Source: Saccharopolyspora erythraea (GTDB lineage: Bacteria > Actinomycetota > Actinomycetes > Mycobacteriales > Pseudonocardiaceae). Taken from it: a stretch of DNA of 64,000 nucleotides. The stretch covers positions 3,162,001 through 3,226,000 of the forward strand of contig NZ_CP054839.1 in assembly GCF_018141105.1 (NCBI RefSeq). The letters are read 5' to 3'. The notes under the pieces are model-generated. The model saw nothing but the letters and a program-made list of their open reading frames with translations. It had not been told where the DNA came from and searched no databases. Numbering within the stretch: the stretch's first letter is position 1; every line of letters begins with the position of its first letter. The translations under genes were made by a program, and so were the position numbers. Positions 1-8,642 of the stretch are shown here, piece after piece.

Positions 1-819
1 GGCGAATGCGGCGTAGAGGAGTGAGCCGGTCGCCGGGGAGTAGCCGTGGGCATCGACCATGAGCAGAGCCAGCCAGTCGTTGGCCGATCCCTCCGCCAAT
101 GCCATGCCCAGCACCACGCAGCCGATCAGGGCGATGCGGCGGTCCGCCCACAGAGCCAGCTGCTCGCGCATCCCCGTGGTCGCGCTGCGGCCGGACGGTG
201 CGCGTTGCACGCCGAAACCGGAAGGGATGGCGGGAATGCTCCTGGCTGCGATCACGATCGCCGCGGCCGCGATGACGAGCAGGTGCCACAGGACTCCGGT
301 CCCGATGTGGGCGAAGACGAGCCCGAGCGCGGAGCCGACGACGGTGCCCGCGCTGTAGGTGCCGTGCAGTAGGGGCATCAGCGGCCGATCAGCCTGCCGC
401 TCCACCTCGGCGCCCTCGATGTTCACGGCGACTTCCGAACAACCCATGCCCGCGCCGAACAGCAGCAGGCCGGTGAAGGCCACGGAGGCGAGGCCGAGCG
501 CGGTGGCAGCGCCCAGCACCGCGAGGCCCGAGATCGCGAGAGCGGTGCTCACCGCGATCACGGGCCTCGTGCCCAGCCGTCGAACGAGGGGGCCGGCCGT
601 GAGGATGCCGGTCATCGAGCCGATGGACAGGCCGAACAGCACCAGGCCCATCTGTCCCGTGGACGCGGCGAGCGCGTCCCGGATCGCGGGTGTGCGGGTG
701 ACCCAGGAAGCCAGGGACAAGCCCAGCCGGAAGAAGATCGCTTGCAGTGACCGGCGGCGGGCAGTCGGGGCCACGGGTGCGGCGGCTGCGTTGTGAGCTG
801 TTCGGGGGTTTCCAGACAT
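1..819 (-). CDS. MFS transporter (YbjJ-like), C-terminus outside window
   Basis: The minus strand is open from an ATG at 819 to the window edge, giving 273 residues with no stop. The protein begins MSGNPRTAHNAAAAPVAP and then has a run of hydrophobic segments separated by short charged loops, including LVLFGLSIGSMTGILTAGP, the A-loop RRLGTRPVIAVS, and LLHGTYSAGTVVGSALGLVF. These fit the first seven or so helices of a major facilitator transporter of about 400 residues. The HGTYSAGTVVGSALG and NIEGAEVERQ stretches resemble the YbjJ-like group. Nothing in the sequence shows the substrate. The gene is divergent from the TetR regulator at 1077 and shares its operator, so it is probably a regulator-controlled exporter. 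The truncation is only the window boundary. Confidence 0.85.
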   Translation of the reverse strand, partial: MSGNPRTAHNAAAAPVAPTARRRSLQAIFFRLGLSLASWVTRTPAIRDALAASTGQMGLVLFGLSIGSMTGILTAGPLVRRLGTRPVIAVSTALAISGLAVLGAATALGLASVAFTGLLLFGAGMGCSEVAVNIEGAEVERQADRPLMPLLHGTYSAGTVVGSALGLVFAHIGTGVLWHLLVIAAAAIVIAARSIPAIPSGFGVQRAPSGRSATTGMREQLALWADRRIALIGCVVLGMALAEGSANDWLALLMVDAHGYSPATGSLLYAAFA

Positions 820-857
820 GGTTCCGTCGGCGAGGCGTGTTCGGGGTGTGGACGGTG

Positions 858-902
858 CGATGCGTACGACCGTACATTAGATGTGTACGAGCGTACGCAT
901 CG
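858..902. promoter_or_regulatory. Large inverted-repeat operator between MFS and TetR genes
   Basis: Left arm CGATGCGTACGaCCGTACA (858-876) and right arm 884-902 are reverse complements at 17 of 19 positions, separated by 7 bases. Each arm also contains its own near-palindrome, GTACGACCGTAC (864-875) and GTACGAGCGTAC (885-896), so there is room for two regulator dimers. It lies between the divergent MFS (start 819) and TetR (start 1077) genes, as expected for an autoregulated TetR-family operator. Binding by this TetR is inferred. Confidence 0.75.
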
Positions 903-1076
903 GGAAGGTGACTCCGGCGCCGGTGATCGCACCTGGTGAGCGGGGTGGCATCGTGCCCTGGAGGCATGGGGCCCTCGTCGGTCGAGCTCGCCGCCCGTCC
1001 AGCGTCCGGCCGTCGTGCCGGACGCTGCTCGACCGCGTCCTTTCACCGGGTGTCGTTGATGGAGGTACTGCGGGCC

Positions 1077-1649
1077 ATGCCGAGAAGCCGGCGCTTCGAT
1101 CCGGAGCGACGAACGCGCATCGTCGACGCGACCCTGGAGCTGATCGCGGAGGAGGGCGTGGCGGGTACCTCGCACCGCAAGATCGCTGCTCGGGCGGACG
1201 TGCCGCTGGGGTCGATGACCTACCACTTCGAGAGCATGGACGAACTGCTGTGGGAGTCGTTCTCCCGGTTCATCCACGGTGTGATCGCCGCGTTCGAGCG
1301 TCGCATGGGGGCGGCCCGCAGCCTGGAAGAGGCGGCCGAAGCCGTTGCCGGCATCATTTACGAGGACGTGTTCGCCACTCGCCAGGACCTCGTCCTCACG
1401 CTCGAGTTGTACGCCCTGGCGGCTCGCGAACCCGCCTACCGCGGTCTGCTCAGCGAATGGATGGGGCGCAGCCGACTGGCCTTGGAGCGTCACTTCGACC
1501 AGGCCACGGCGCGTGAACTCGACGCCCTCATCGAGGGGCTCACGATTCATCGCGCCCTCGGCACCCGGTCTCACGACCGCGAGCAGACGCTCGACGCGGT
1601 CCGCCGCCTGTCCGGCACCTCCAGCTACCCGCCGGAACGGGAGCAGTGA
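1077..1649 (+). CDS. TetR/AcrR family transcriptional regulator
   Basis: A 190-residue protein with an N-terminal TetR helix-turn-helix at about residues 10-55: RRTRIVDATLELIAEEGVAG, then SHRKIAARADVPLGSMTYHF. The rest is an all-helical ligand-binding domain of normal family length. I chose the ATG at 1077 because GGAGG at 1061-1065 precedes it; the reading frame stays open further upstream (in-frame ATG at 1059, GTG at 936), but those extensions add residues unlike the family. It is divergent from the MFS gene, and the 858-902 inverted repeat is its probable operator. The simplest reading is a repressor of the transporter that releases DNA on binding a ligand. The ligand is unknown. Confidence 0.9.
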   Translation: MPRSRRFDPERRTRIVDATLELIAEEGVAGTSHRKIAARADVPLGSMTYHFESMDELLWESFSRFIHGVIAAFERRMGAARSLEEAAEAVAGIIYEDVFATRQDLVLTLELYALAAREPAYRGLLSEWMGRSRLALERHFDQATARELDALIEGLTIHRALGTRSHDREQTLDAVRRLSGTSSYPPEREQ

Positions 1650-1973
1650 GCGGTTCCTGGCCGGATCCTGCAGTCAGCTACCACATCGACGATCGCGGGC
1701 CCCTGTCGCAAGTTCTTCCTTGACGTCTCGACGGGTTGCCGGAAAACTACCGACGTGATGTGATCGAATCGATTCGACAACGGCTATGGCGGCCACACCT
1801 CGACAAGCCGGATTCCGCCACCGCGGACACGCCCGAGGCCCCGCGCCGAGCGTCATCCACCTACCCCACCAGGACCCGACCGACAGAGCCGGCGCAAAGT
1901 CCCCGCGGCGCGGTCGCCGTGAGATGCGGCCTGGCTCGACCACCTCTCCTGTTGCGAACGAAGGAACACGATC
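1650..1973. other. Intergenic region, no gene seen
   Basis: No reading frame here has family-like sequence; the short ones at 1736-1981 are low-complexity. The stretch is probably the 3' end region of the TetR gene plus the promoter of the oxidoreductase/ThuA operon. The only structured element I see is the palindrome at 1764-1777. Confidence 0.6.
1764..1777. promoter_or_regulatory. 14-bp perfect palindrome upstream of the ThuB/ThuA-like operon
   Basis: TCGAATCGATTCGA is a perfect palindrome about 200 bases upstream of the start at 1974. It could be an operator for a regulator of the sugar operon, for example of the LacI type. No such regulator is adjacent and nothing else supports the assignment. 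Confidence 0.3.
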
Positions 1974-3083
1974 ATGAGTGACCGCATGTTGCCGGCCACC
2001 AGCGACCGGCGGCTCCGCGTCGGTATCATCGGCATCGGCTGGGCCGGTAGGCAGCACCTCGCTGCTTACCACGAGCTGCCGAACGTCGAGATCGCCGCGA
2101 TCGCGGGAATGGAGACAGGCCCGCTCGCCGCTCTCGGCACGCAGTACGGCGTGAGCGCTCTGTTCCAGAAGTGGGAAGACCTGATCGAGGCTGCCGATCT
2201 CGACGCCGTGAGCATCGCGGTACCGACCTACCTGCACGCGCCGATCGCCATCGCAGCGCTCGAACGCGGACTCCACGTGCTCACCGAGAAGCCCCTCGCG
2301 CGAAACGGCGTCGAGGGGCAGCGGATGGTCGACGCGGCACGTGACGCCGGGCGGGTGCTCGACGTGGTGTTCAACCACCGCCTGCGCGGTGACATCCAGG
2401 TGCTCGGCGACATCATTCGCCAAGGCGAGATCGGCCGTCCCTACTACGCGAAGGCTTCCTGGATGCGCCGGCGCGGCATCCCCGCGGGCGGTGGCTGGTT
2501 CGCCAACCAGGACATGTCCGGCGGTGGCCCGCTGGTCGACATCGGAGTGCACGTGCTGGACTACTCGTTGTTCGTGCTGGGCGAGCCGCGCGTCACCTCG
2601 GTCACCGCGGTGACCTACGGCGAGCTGGGCCGCCGCGGAATCGGTCGCACGACACCCCCGGCAGGCGGCGACAGCCCCGCGGTGTTCGAGGTGGAGGACT
2701 TCGCCGCCGCTTTCCTGCGTCTGTCCACCGGCGCGACGCTGGTGCTGGAGACCTCGTGGGCGGCGTTTCGCGACCCGGTCGATCTCATCGACTTCAGCGT
2801 GCTGGGCACCGACGGTGGAGCCGAGCTCAAAGCCGTCGGCGCCACCGACACCCCGGTGGCCGATCTCGTCGTCTACCGCGACCTCGACGGAGAAGCCGCC
2901 GACTACAAGCCGGAAGCCGAGCAGGGAACCAACCACGCGGGTGTCGTGGACAACTTCGTCCGAGTGCTCCGCACACCCGAGGAGTGGGAGGACTACGACG
3001 GCTCCCTCGCGCTGGAACGTGCGCGGGTCATCGACGCCTGCTACCAGTCCGCGGCGCAGAACAAGGAAGTGGTCCTCGCATGA
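1974..3083 (+). CDS. Gfo/Idh/MocA family oxidoreductase (ThuB-like)
   Basis: A 369-residue NAD(P)-dependent sugar or cyclitol dehydrogenase. The N-terminal Rossmann motif is [10 protein letters not shown] (residues 16-25). The family signature EKPLA, with the catalytic-region lysine, is at 105-109. The [15 protein letters not shown] stretch supplies the His of the C-terminal GFO/IDH/MocA domain. Length is normal for the family. A GAAGGA-type ribosome site precedes the ATG. The stop overlaps the ATG of the ThuA-domain gene by 4 bases, so the two are translationally coupled. In rhizobia, ThuA and ThuB act together on trehalose and related disaccharides through 3-keto intermediates; a similar keto-sugar route is likely here, but the substrate cannot be read from sequence. 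Confidence 0.9.
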   Translation: MSDRMLPATSDRRLRVGIIGIGWAGRQHLAAYHELPNVEIAAIAGMETGPLAALGTQYGVSALFQKWEDLIEAADLDAVSIAVPTYLHAPIAIAALERGLHVLTEKPLARNGVEGQRMVDAARDAGRVLDVVFNHRLRGDIQVLGDIIRQGEIGRPYYAKASWMRRRGIPAGGGWFANQDMSGGGPLVDIGVHVLDYSLFVLGEPRVTSVTAVTYGELGRRGIGRTTPPAGGDSPAVFEVEDFAAAFLRLSTGATLVLETSWAAFRDPVDLIDFSVLGTDGGAELKAVGATDTPVADLVVYRDLDGEAADYKPEAEQGTNHAGVVDNFVRVLRTPEEWEDYDGSLALERARVIDACYQSAAQNKEVVLA

Positions 3084-3838
3084 ACCAGCCCCTTCGCATC
3101 ACCGTGTGGAACGAGGCCTTCCACGAAACCGTTCTCCCCGGGATGGGTGACTACTACCCGGATGGAATCCACGGCGCCCTCGCGGCAGGGATCGAAGCGC
3201 AGATTCCCGATGCCACCGTGCGCTGTGCGGTGCTCAGCGATCCTGAGCACGGGCTGACCGAACAGGTGCTCGCCGACACCGACGTGCTCCTGTGGTGGGG
3301 GCACGTGAAGCACGACGAGGTCGACGACGAGGTGGTCGACCGAGTCCACCGGCACGTGCTCGGCGGCATGGGACTGCTGGTGTTGCACTCCGGGCACTTC
3401 TCGAAGATCTTCATCAAGCTGATGGGCACCACCTGCTCGCTGAGCTGGCGCAACGCGGGCGAACGGGAAGTGCTGTGGACCGTTGCTCCGGCACACCCGA
3501 TCGCCGAAGGAGTTGCCCAGCCGGTCGTGATCCCGGAGCAGGAGACCTACGGCGAGTTCTTCGACATCCCGGCACCGGACGAGCTGGTCTTCGTCAGCTC
3601 CTTCAGCGGTGGTGAGGTGTTCCGCTCCGGAGCGACCTTCCGGCGCGGCAACGGGCGCATCTTCTACTTCAGCCCCGGAGACGAGCACTACCCGGTCTAC
3701 AACCAAGCTGAGGTCCAACGCATCATCGCCAACGGAATCCGCTGGGCTGCCCAGCCCGGCAAGCCCCGCAGCGCACCGGAGGTCTCCCAGGCGCCACGAG
3801 GCTGGTTCGAGCCGCACGCCGGGCCAACGGCTCAGTAG
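3080..3838 (+). CDS. ThuA domain protein (trehalose utilization-type)
   Basis: A 252-residue ThuA-like protein starting [16 protein letters not shown]. The ATG overlaps the upstream stop as ATGA, and the frame upstream of it inside the preceding gene is a shadow. ThuA features include [12 protein letters not shown], the VLHSGHFSK stretch, and the C-terminal [16 protein letters not shown] with [14 protein letters not shown]. The fold is related to class I glutamine amidotransferases but without their catalytic Cys. Coupled to the upstream Gfo/Idh/MocA dehydrogenase, it probably acts on the same keto-sugar. No transporter genes accompany the pair. Confidence 0.9.
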   Translation: MNQPLRITVWNEAFHETVLPGMGDYYPDGIHGALAAGIEAQIPDATVRCAVLSDPEHGLTEQVLADTDVLLWWGHVKHDEVDDEVVDRVHRHVLGGMGLLVLHSGHFSKIFIKLMGTTCSLSWRNAGEREVLWTVAPAHPIAEGVAQPVVIPEQETYGEFFDIPAPDELVFVSSFSGGEVFRSGATFRRGNGRIFYFSPGDEHYPVYNQAEVQRIIANGIRWAAQPGKPRSAPEVSQAPRGWFEPHAGPTAQ

Positions 3839-3869
3839 CGATCGAATGCTTTCGAGGTGTGCGGTCATC

Positions 3870-4232
3870 GGCTGGCCACGGCCCCGGGTGTAGAAGTGGA
3901 CGCCTTCGGGGCCGTGGACTGTCGGCGCACAGCACGGACAACACGGGGTCGAAGATGTCTTCGCGGTAGATCTCCATTTCTGGGGTGACGTGGTCGAACA
4001 CGCTGGGCCCGACGAATCGTTGATCGCGTCGAGGCGCCGGTGGGCGACACGGCCCACGGCGACGGCGGTGGAAATCGCCATGCACCGCTCTCCGGCTGAG
4101 CCGAATGCAGCCCGGCGAGGTGATTCGCTGTGTAGTCCACGTCCACGTCCGGCAGCACGATGGTGGGTTCTTGGCGCCGCGGAGTGCTTGCACCCGTTTG
4201 CCCGCGGCGGTGCCGGTGCGGTGGACCGACCA
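3870..4232 (-). pseudogene. mmsA: Methylmalonate-semialdehyde dehydrogenase remnant, several frameshifts
   Basis: Family-diagnostic pieces occur in the correct order on the minus strand but in three different frames. In order they are GTAAGKRVQAL, PTIVLPDVDVDYTANHL, MAISTAVAVGRVAHRRLDAI, FVGPSVFDHVTPEMEIYR followed by EDIFDPVLSVL, and the C-terminal HGPEGVHFYTRG. All match CoA-acylating methylmalonate-semialdehyde dehydrogenase (aldehyde dehydrogenase superfamily, about 500 aa). The frame changes at least four times, and the N-terminal half and long internal stretches are missing. It cannot make a working enzyme. It abuts the truncated eCIS genes, so this is a decay zone. Confidence 0.8.
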
Positions 4233-4308
4233 CGTGATCACCCCGACCGTCGGCCCTGCCGGTCGACCACACCCCGGCCCACCGGCGGATCTCGGGTGTG
4301 GAACGGGA

Positions 4309-5037
4309 TCAGGTCATCCCGAAGGTCAACCGCATGTCGACGATCTTCTGCTCGCCGGCCACCCACGCCAGGGGAGCGTAGTGCTCGACGACGCCGAGCG
4401 GGGGCCGCAGCAGCGGGCGGTCGGCCGGATCGGTGGGCCCGCCGGGGCGACGCCGGGAGCCGGCGCGCCGCACGTCGGCGGTGCGTGCCACCGAGCTGAA
4501 CGGGCCGTCGGCGAGGTCCAGTGCCGCACCGTCGCGCAGGTCCGCGCGCTCGCCGTGCGGTCCGACGTGCGGTCCCAGCAGCCGGACGGGTTGGCAGTGC
4601 GCGACGAGCCGGGACAGCTCGACCGCCCGAGCGGGCCAGCCCGCCGTGTCGGCGGCCAGCTCCTCCAGCAGCGCGAGAGTGCCCTTGCGGCGCTGGTTTC
4701 CGACGGTGGCCGCCACGTCCCGGCGCGGCGCCAGCGCCTCGGCGAGCCGCCGCCGCGCCTGCGCCGGGTCGCCGCCGTCGCGCAGACCGGCGGTGGAGAC
4801 CCGCTCGTAGCCGGGCAAGCGGTGGTATCCGACGAGCTCGCCGAGGTAGGGCAGCACCCACTCGGCGGCGGTTTCGACGAACCAGTCCTCGTGCTGCTGC
4901 TCGATCGCCTCGCGAACCAGGTCGAGCTGCTCTCCGACGACGTCGAGGAGCTCGCGCAGCGGTTCGCCCTGCTCGGCGTCGCGCATCCGGTGCCATTCCG
5001 GCAGCAGCCGCGCGAGCGCGTCCGGATCCCTGCTCAT
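4309..5037 (-). pseudogene. Truncated eCIS/phage-tail baseplate protein (gpI-like N-terminal part)
   Basis: A 242-codon frame. Residues 1 to about 190 match the N-terminal region of the large protein that follows baseplate J in actinobacterial contractile injection clusters: LLPEWHRMRDAEQGEPLREL, WFVETAAEWVLPYLGELVGY, NQRRKGTLALLEELAADTAG and WPARAVELSRLV. In intact clusters, as I recall, the protein is several hundred residues longer. Here homology stops near VARTADVRR. The last 50 or so residues (ending IVDMRLTFGMT) look like read-through into unrelated DNA. The start overlaps the stop of the baseplate J remnant as ATGA, the normal operon arrangement. No sheath, tube or ATPase genes are nearby, so the system is dead here. 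Confidence 0.65.
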
Positions 5038-6188
5038 CGGACCTCCGTGAGGATCAGCGTGTCGGCGATGTCCGGTGCCAGCAGTGCCAGCTGCGCGGGC
5101 CGGATGCCGCGGTGCACGAACACCGCCCGGCCCGGCGGGAGCCTGCGGGTGTCGGTGATGTCCGGGTTGAGCCGCAGCAGTTCGGTGAGCGAAATCCCGT
5201 TGCGCACGGCGATTTCGGTCAACGTCTCACCGTCGGGATCGGTGACCTGGTAGCGCTCCTCCGCGTGTTCGGCGAGCCGTGCGGGCACCGTGGCCGCCGG
5301 CGGGTTGAGCCGGTCACCCAGGTCGGCCGTCTCGCCCGGTGTCACGGAGGCGGGCACTCCGCCGAACACGTCGACGTCCACATGAGACACGCCGGGCACC
5401 GACTGGGCGGTGGCCAGCACCTCCGACAGGTGCGCGGGCTGCCCCAATTCCCGTCCCGCGTAACCGAGTTCGGCCAGCAGCGCCTGCCGGATGCGCGGCT
5501 GCACCCACTCCCACGCGTGGTCGGGCAGCAGCTTCACCTTCGCCGAGACCACCAGCAGCACGAGCTCGCGCGGCTCGACCCGCACCGGTAGCCGCGGGTC
5601 GCCGTGGTCCAGCAGCGAAGCCCGCAGCGAGCGCAGCAGATCGGAGTCGGCGTCGATCGGGATGTCGTCCACCCCTGCAACGGTCACGTGCAGCACCTCG
5701 CGCTTGCCGTCGAAGACACGGCGGGCCGAGGCCCGGCCCACCCCGGCGCGGGAGCGGGAGAAGTCCTCGTAGTCCCGCAGCGACACCAGACGGTCCAGCG
5801 CCGACACCGCCAGTGGAACGGTGCGGCGGGTCAGAGCGGGCCCGTCGGCGTCGGCGCCACCGGTGGCGGGCAGCGGATTGGTCACCCCGGTGACGCCCAG
5901 CGGCCGGGTGACCGCCTGGGTGATGCGCTCCGGACCGACGTTGGCGGCCTTGCCGGTGCCGAACCGGTAACGTGCGCGCACGTTCTCGTGGCCGCTGGGC
6001 AGCCGCGCGCCGTGCACCCCGTCCCCGAAGGTCACCGTGGTGCGCCCGTCGGCGGTGCTGCCGGTGACGTACACCCGCTCGTGCGGGCCGCGCCCGGCGA
6101 GGCTGTCCACCCGGGACACGGCCGTATCCCGCGATTCCGCGAAGCGCGCGCCGACCTCGAACGCACGCGTCGGTGCTCGTCGTCGTCA
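5034..6188 (-). pseudogene. Baseplate J-like protein, N-terminally truncated eCIS remnant
   Basis: The frame is open from 6188. The first usable start is a GTG at 6119, giving 361 aa. It carries the baseplate J hallmark region VDSLAGRGPHERVYVT, TTVTFGDGVHGARLPSGHEN and VRARYRFGTGKAANVG, followed by a J-type core (RVEPRELVLLVVSAKVKLLPD) and a C-terminal LysM-like segment (ETLTEIAVRNGISLTELLRLNP). Intact homologues have several hundred more N-terminal residues; these are missing, replaced at about 6190 by the leader of the DUF6282 gene. The role in the intact system is a structural component of the contractile baseplate. A short product could still be made, but no partners exist in the window. 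Confidence 0.65.
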
Positions 6189-6271
6189 CCGAAGGCGCGA
6201 CCGATCCCCAGACCTATGCACAAATCGTCACAGCCGATGGCAGTGACTCCTGATCAGAAAGGGAAGATCCC

Positions 6272-7324
6272 GTGAACACCCGAACTTACAACGGCCCTCT
6301 GATCGATCTTGCCGGGGCCGTCGACCTGCATTGCCATCCGTACCCGGACCTGTTCCCGCGCCTGGCCGACGACTTCGACATCGTCCGCGCGGCCCGGGAC
6401 GCCGGCATGAAGGCCATCGTTCTCAAGTGCCACCACGAGAGCACCGTGTCCCGCGCTTACCTGGTGCAGCGAGTCATCCCGAACATCCGGGTGTACGGCG
6501 GGATCGTGCCCAACTACTACGTCGGCGGCATCAACGCGGCCGCGGTCGAAGCGGCTCTGCGGCTCGGTGGCAAGGAAGTGTGGATGCCGACGGTCGACGC
6601 GGGCTACCACGCCCAGATGCACGGCGGCACCGGCGGTTACGACTCCCAAGCCGGTGGACGCAGCCAAGCGGAGGGCATCTGGATCGCCGATTCCGACGGC
6701 AAGCTCAAGCCCGAGATCAAAGAGGTGCTCGAACTGGTCGCCTCCTACGGCGCCATCCTCGGCACCTGCCACCTCGCACCGCGTGAGATCGTCGCGCTGG
6801 TCCGAGAGGCCCGTGACGTCGGGGTGGAGAAGATCGTCGTCACCCACCCCTACTTCAAGGTGCCCAACCTCGACCTCGACACGCTGGAGGAGATCGCGCG
6901 CCTCGGGGCGATGCCGGAGTTCGGCTACTGCACCGTCTCACCGGCCTGGCACTACGCCATCCCCGAGAAGATCGCATACAGCATCCAGCGGATCGGGGCG
7001 TCGAGATGCCTGCTGGTCTCCGACACCGGCCAGCGCCACAACCCGTTGCCGGCGGAAGCCTTGCGCATCTTCGCGCAAACCGTGTTCGAGAAGGGAGTAG
7101 CCGAGGCCGATGTCACGCGCATGATCACGCGGAACCCCCTCGACCTGGTCGAGTACGCCAACGACGCCGGCCCGTCCCAAGCCGACCTGGCCTGGGCCCG
7201 GTCGCTGGTCGAGGACCCGTGCTCGTACACCGGCCACGACTGGCACGAGATTCCGAGCGCCCGGCACGAGGTTTCACCCGAGCCACTTGGCGGTCATGAT
7301 GATGCCGCACGATCCCGGAGGTGA
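6272..7324 (+). CDS. DUF6282 family protein (amidohydrolase-like)
   Basis: A 350-residue protein starting at GTG 6272, with GAAAGGGAAG ending 6 bases upstream. The N-terminal AVDLHCHPYPDLFPR contains an HxH metal-site motif typical of amidohydrolase/PHP-type TIM barrels. Further histidine-rich stretches are LKCHHESTVSR, GTCHLAPREIV and VTHPYFKVP, and there is a late Asp in LLVSDTGQRHNPLP, so a metal-dependent hydrolase site is likely. I recognise the family as DUF6282, whose substrate I do not know. Its promoter region lies right at the eCIS scar (about 6190), so the gene may have been brought next to it by rearrangement. Confidence 0.8.
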   Translation: MNTRTYNGPLIDLAGAVDLHCHPYPDLFPRLADDFDIVRAARDAGMKAIVLKCHHESTVSRAYLVQRVIPNIRVYGGIVPNYYVGGINAAAVEAALRLGGKEVWMPTVDAGYHAQMHGGTGGYDSQAGGRSQAEGIWIADSDGKLKPEIKEVLELVASYGAILGTCHLAPREIVALVREARDVGVEKIVVTHPYFKVPNLDLDTLEEIARLGAMPEFGYCTVSPAWHYAIPEKIAYSIQRIGASRCLLVSDTGQRHNPLPAEALRIFAQTVFEKGVAEADVTRMITRNPLDLVEYANDAGPSQADLAWARSLVEDPCSYTGHDWHEIPSARHEVSPEPLGGHDDAARSRR

Positions 7325-7598
7325 CCGGAACACGCTGGACCTCAGTGACCGTTTGCACCGAGCTGTTGCCACCGTGATCTTCGCGCTGGCAGGACTCCTC
7401 CAACTGGTGGTCCTGGTGCACATGGTGTTCGGCGATTTCGACCTGGGCCTGTTCGCCATCGCCTTCGCCGCGCTCACGACCTGCGCGTGGCTGATCATCT
7501 GCGTCAATTCAGCGTGCAGCTGGTCGAGCACGAACTCCCATGCGCCCGCGGCGGCCCGGTGGACGACTCGCCCGACGACCTCGCGGCGCGTCGGCTGA
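7296..7598 (+). CDS. Small two-helix membrane protein, hypothetical
   Basis: About 100 codons from an ATG at 7296 (further ATGs at 7299 and 7302). It overlaps the end of the DUF6282 gene by 29 bases. Two hydrophobic helices are visible: AVATVIFALAGLLQLVVLVH and LGLFAIAFAALTTCAWLIIC. The tail is Ser/Thr/Arg-rich and looks non-conserved. Third positions are G/C-rich as in real genes, but no family is recognised. It could be a fragment of a larger membrane protein. Confidence 0.4.
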   Translation: MMMPHDPGGDRNTLDLSDRLHRAVATVIFALAGLLQLVVLVHMVFGDFDLGLFAIAFAALTTCAWLIICVNSACSWSSTNSHAPAAARWTTRPTTSRRVG

Positions 7599-7717
7599 CG
7601 CCGACGGAGGTCAGCAGACCCTCGGGGCGGCTGACGCCGAACGAGTGTTCACGTGGAAGCGCCGCACCTGCGGGGTATGCCCATGGTGTCCGCGCGACGT
7701 CGACCACAGGAGTTCCC

Positions 7718-8311
7718 ATGAGTACAGCGGGCGCTATCCCCGGGTACACCTACGGCGAGACGCAGGTTGCGAGGTCACCGGTCACGATGGCCGAGCTGGA
7801 CCAACTCAAGGAGACCCTGCTGTGGACGGCCGACGACGACCAGGCGCTGCGCATGGCCGGCGACGTCCTCGCCGAACAGGTCGGTGACGTGGTCAGCACG
7901 TGGTACGACTACGTCGCCGCGCATCCGCACCTGCTCGCCTACTTCTCGCCGCCGGGCGGTGAACCCGACTCGAACTACCTGGAGCGGGTCCGACCGCGGT
8001 TCGAGCAGTGGATCCTCGACACCTGCCAGCGGCCCTACGACCAGGCGTGGCTCGACTACCAGCACGAGATCGCACTTCGCCACACCCGGTCGAAGAAGGA
8101 CCAGACCGACCACGTCAACGCGGTGGACCAGGTCCCGTTGCGCCACATCATCGCGTTCGTCTACCCGGTCACGGCCACGATCCGCCCCTTCCTGTCGCAG
8201 AAGGGGCACGACCAGGCCGATGTCGAGCGCATGTTCCAGGCGTGGTTCAAAGCGGTCACCCTGGAAGTGGCGCTGTGGAGCCGGCCTTACACGCTCGAGG
8301 ACGCCTGGTAG
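7718..8311 (+). CDS. Protoglobin (single-domain globin-coupled-sensor-type haem protein)
   Basis: A 197-residue protein aligning end to end with the 195-aa protoglobin of Methanosarcina acetivorans as I remember it: IPGYTYGET near the start, WILDTCQRPYDQAWLDYQHE, and AWFKAVTLEVALWSRPYT near the end. The proximal haem ligand corresponds to His122 in IALRHTRSKKDQ. The distal-side Trp-Tyr pair is Trp62-Tyr63. There is no C-terminal signalling domain, so it is a stand-alone globin that probably binds O2, CO or NO in the cytoplasm. I chose the ATG at 7718 because AGGAG (7707-7711) precedes it and the protein then starts where the family does. Neighbours give no clear functional link. Confidence 0.92.
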   Translation: MSTAGAIPGYTYGETQVARSPVTMAELDQLKETLLWTADDDQALRMAGDVLAEQVGDVVSTWYDYVAAHPHLLAYFSPPGGEPDSNYLERVRPRFEQWILDTCQRPYDQAWLDYQHEIALRHTRSKKDQTDHVNAVDQVPLRHIIAFVYPVTATIRPFLSQKGHDQADVERMFQAWFKAVTLEVALWSRPYTLEDAW

Positions 8312-8399
8312 CGGTGCGGCGACAGTGGGACGCCTCGGTAGTTGCCACACCTGCCTTGCGGGCGCCGTGTTGATCGACACGCCACCGATCTGGGTCGCT

Positions 8400-8642
8400 C
8401 TACCGAAGCCGTGCTGGTCTTGCACCGAAGCGCATCGGCTCCTCGTCGTGCTCTTCCACCTGGTCCGCCGGGGGCTGTTGCATTTGGTCCACGGCGTGTT
8501 CGAGTTGATCGGCCAGTTCGCGGACAAGTCGCTGCAACGAACTGCTCCATTCTGAACCGACCTCGAGGCGGACCACGCGCTGCTGGAGGGCGCCGAGGAG
8601 GTCTCGCGTTTCCGCGTACTCGCGTTGCAACTCGTCGATCAC
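8400..8642 (-). CDS. Hypothetical coiled-coil protein (80 aa)
   Basis: The 80-codon frame from GTG 8642 encodes a heptad-like helical protein: MIDELQREYAETRDLLGALQ, then LQRLVRELADQLEHAVDQM, and an acidic Gln/Glu-rich tail. No family is recognised. The same frame stays open upstream of the GTG and reads plausible protein (RFVELGAAFPKGYRNEPVPL) but offers no ATG, GTG or TTG. This may therefore be the C-terminal remnant of a longer gene that lost its start. Confidence 0.35.
   Translation of the reverse strand: MIDELQREYAETRDLLGALQQRVVRLEVGSEWSSSLQRLVRELADQLEHAVDQMQQPPADQVEEHDEEPMRFGARPARLR

Noticed and set aside
59-796. Plus-strand frames at 59-358 and 359-796
   Set aside because: They are shadows of the minus-strand MFS gene, whose translation is clearly a transporter.
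2756-3079. Upstream extension of the ThuA frame from 2756
   Set aside because: It lies inside the Gfo/Idh/MocA gene in another frame and is Arg-rich; the ATG at 3080 with ATGA overlap is the real start.
7487-7717. Upstream extension of the protoglobin frame from 7487
   Set aside because: Family alignment begins at MSTAGAIPGYTYGET and AGGAG precedes the ATG at 7718.
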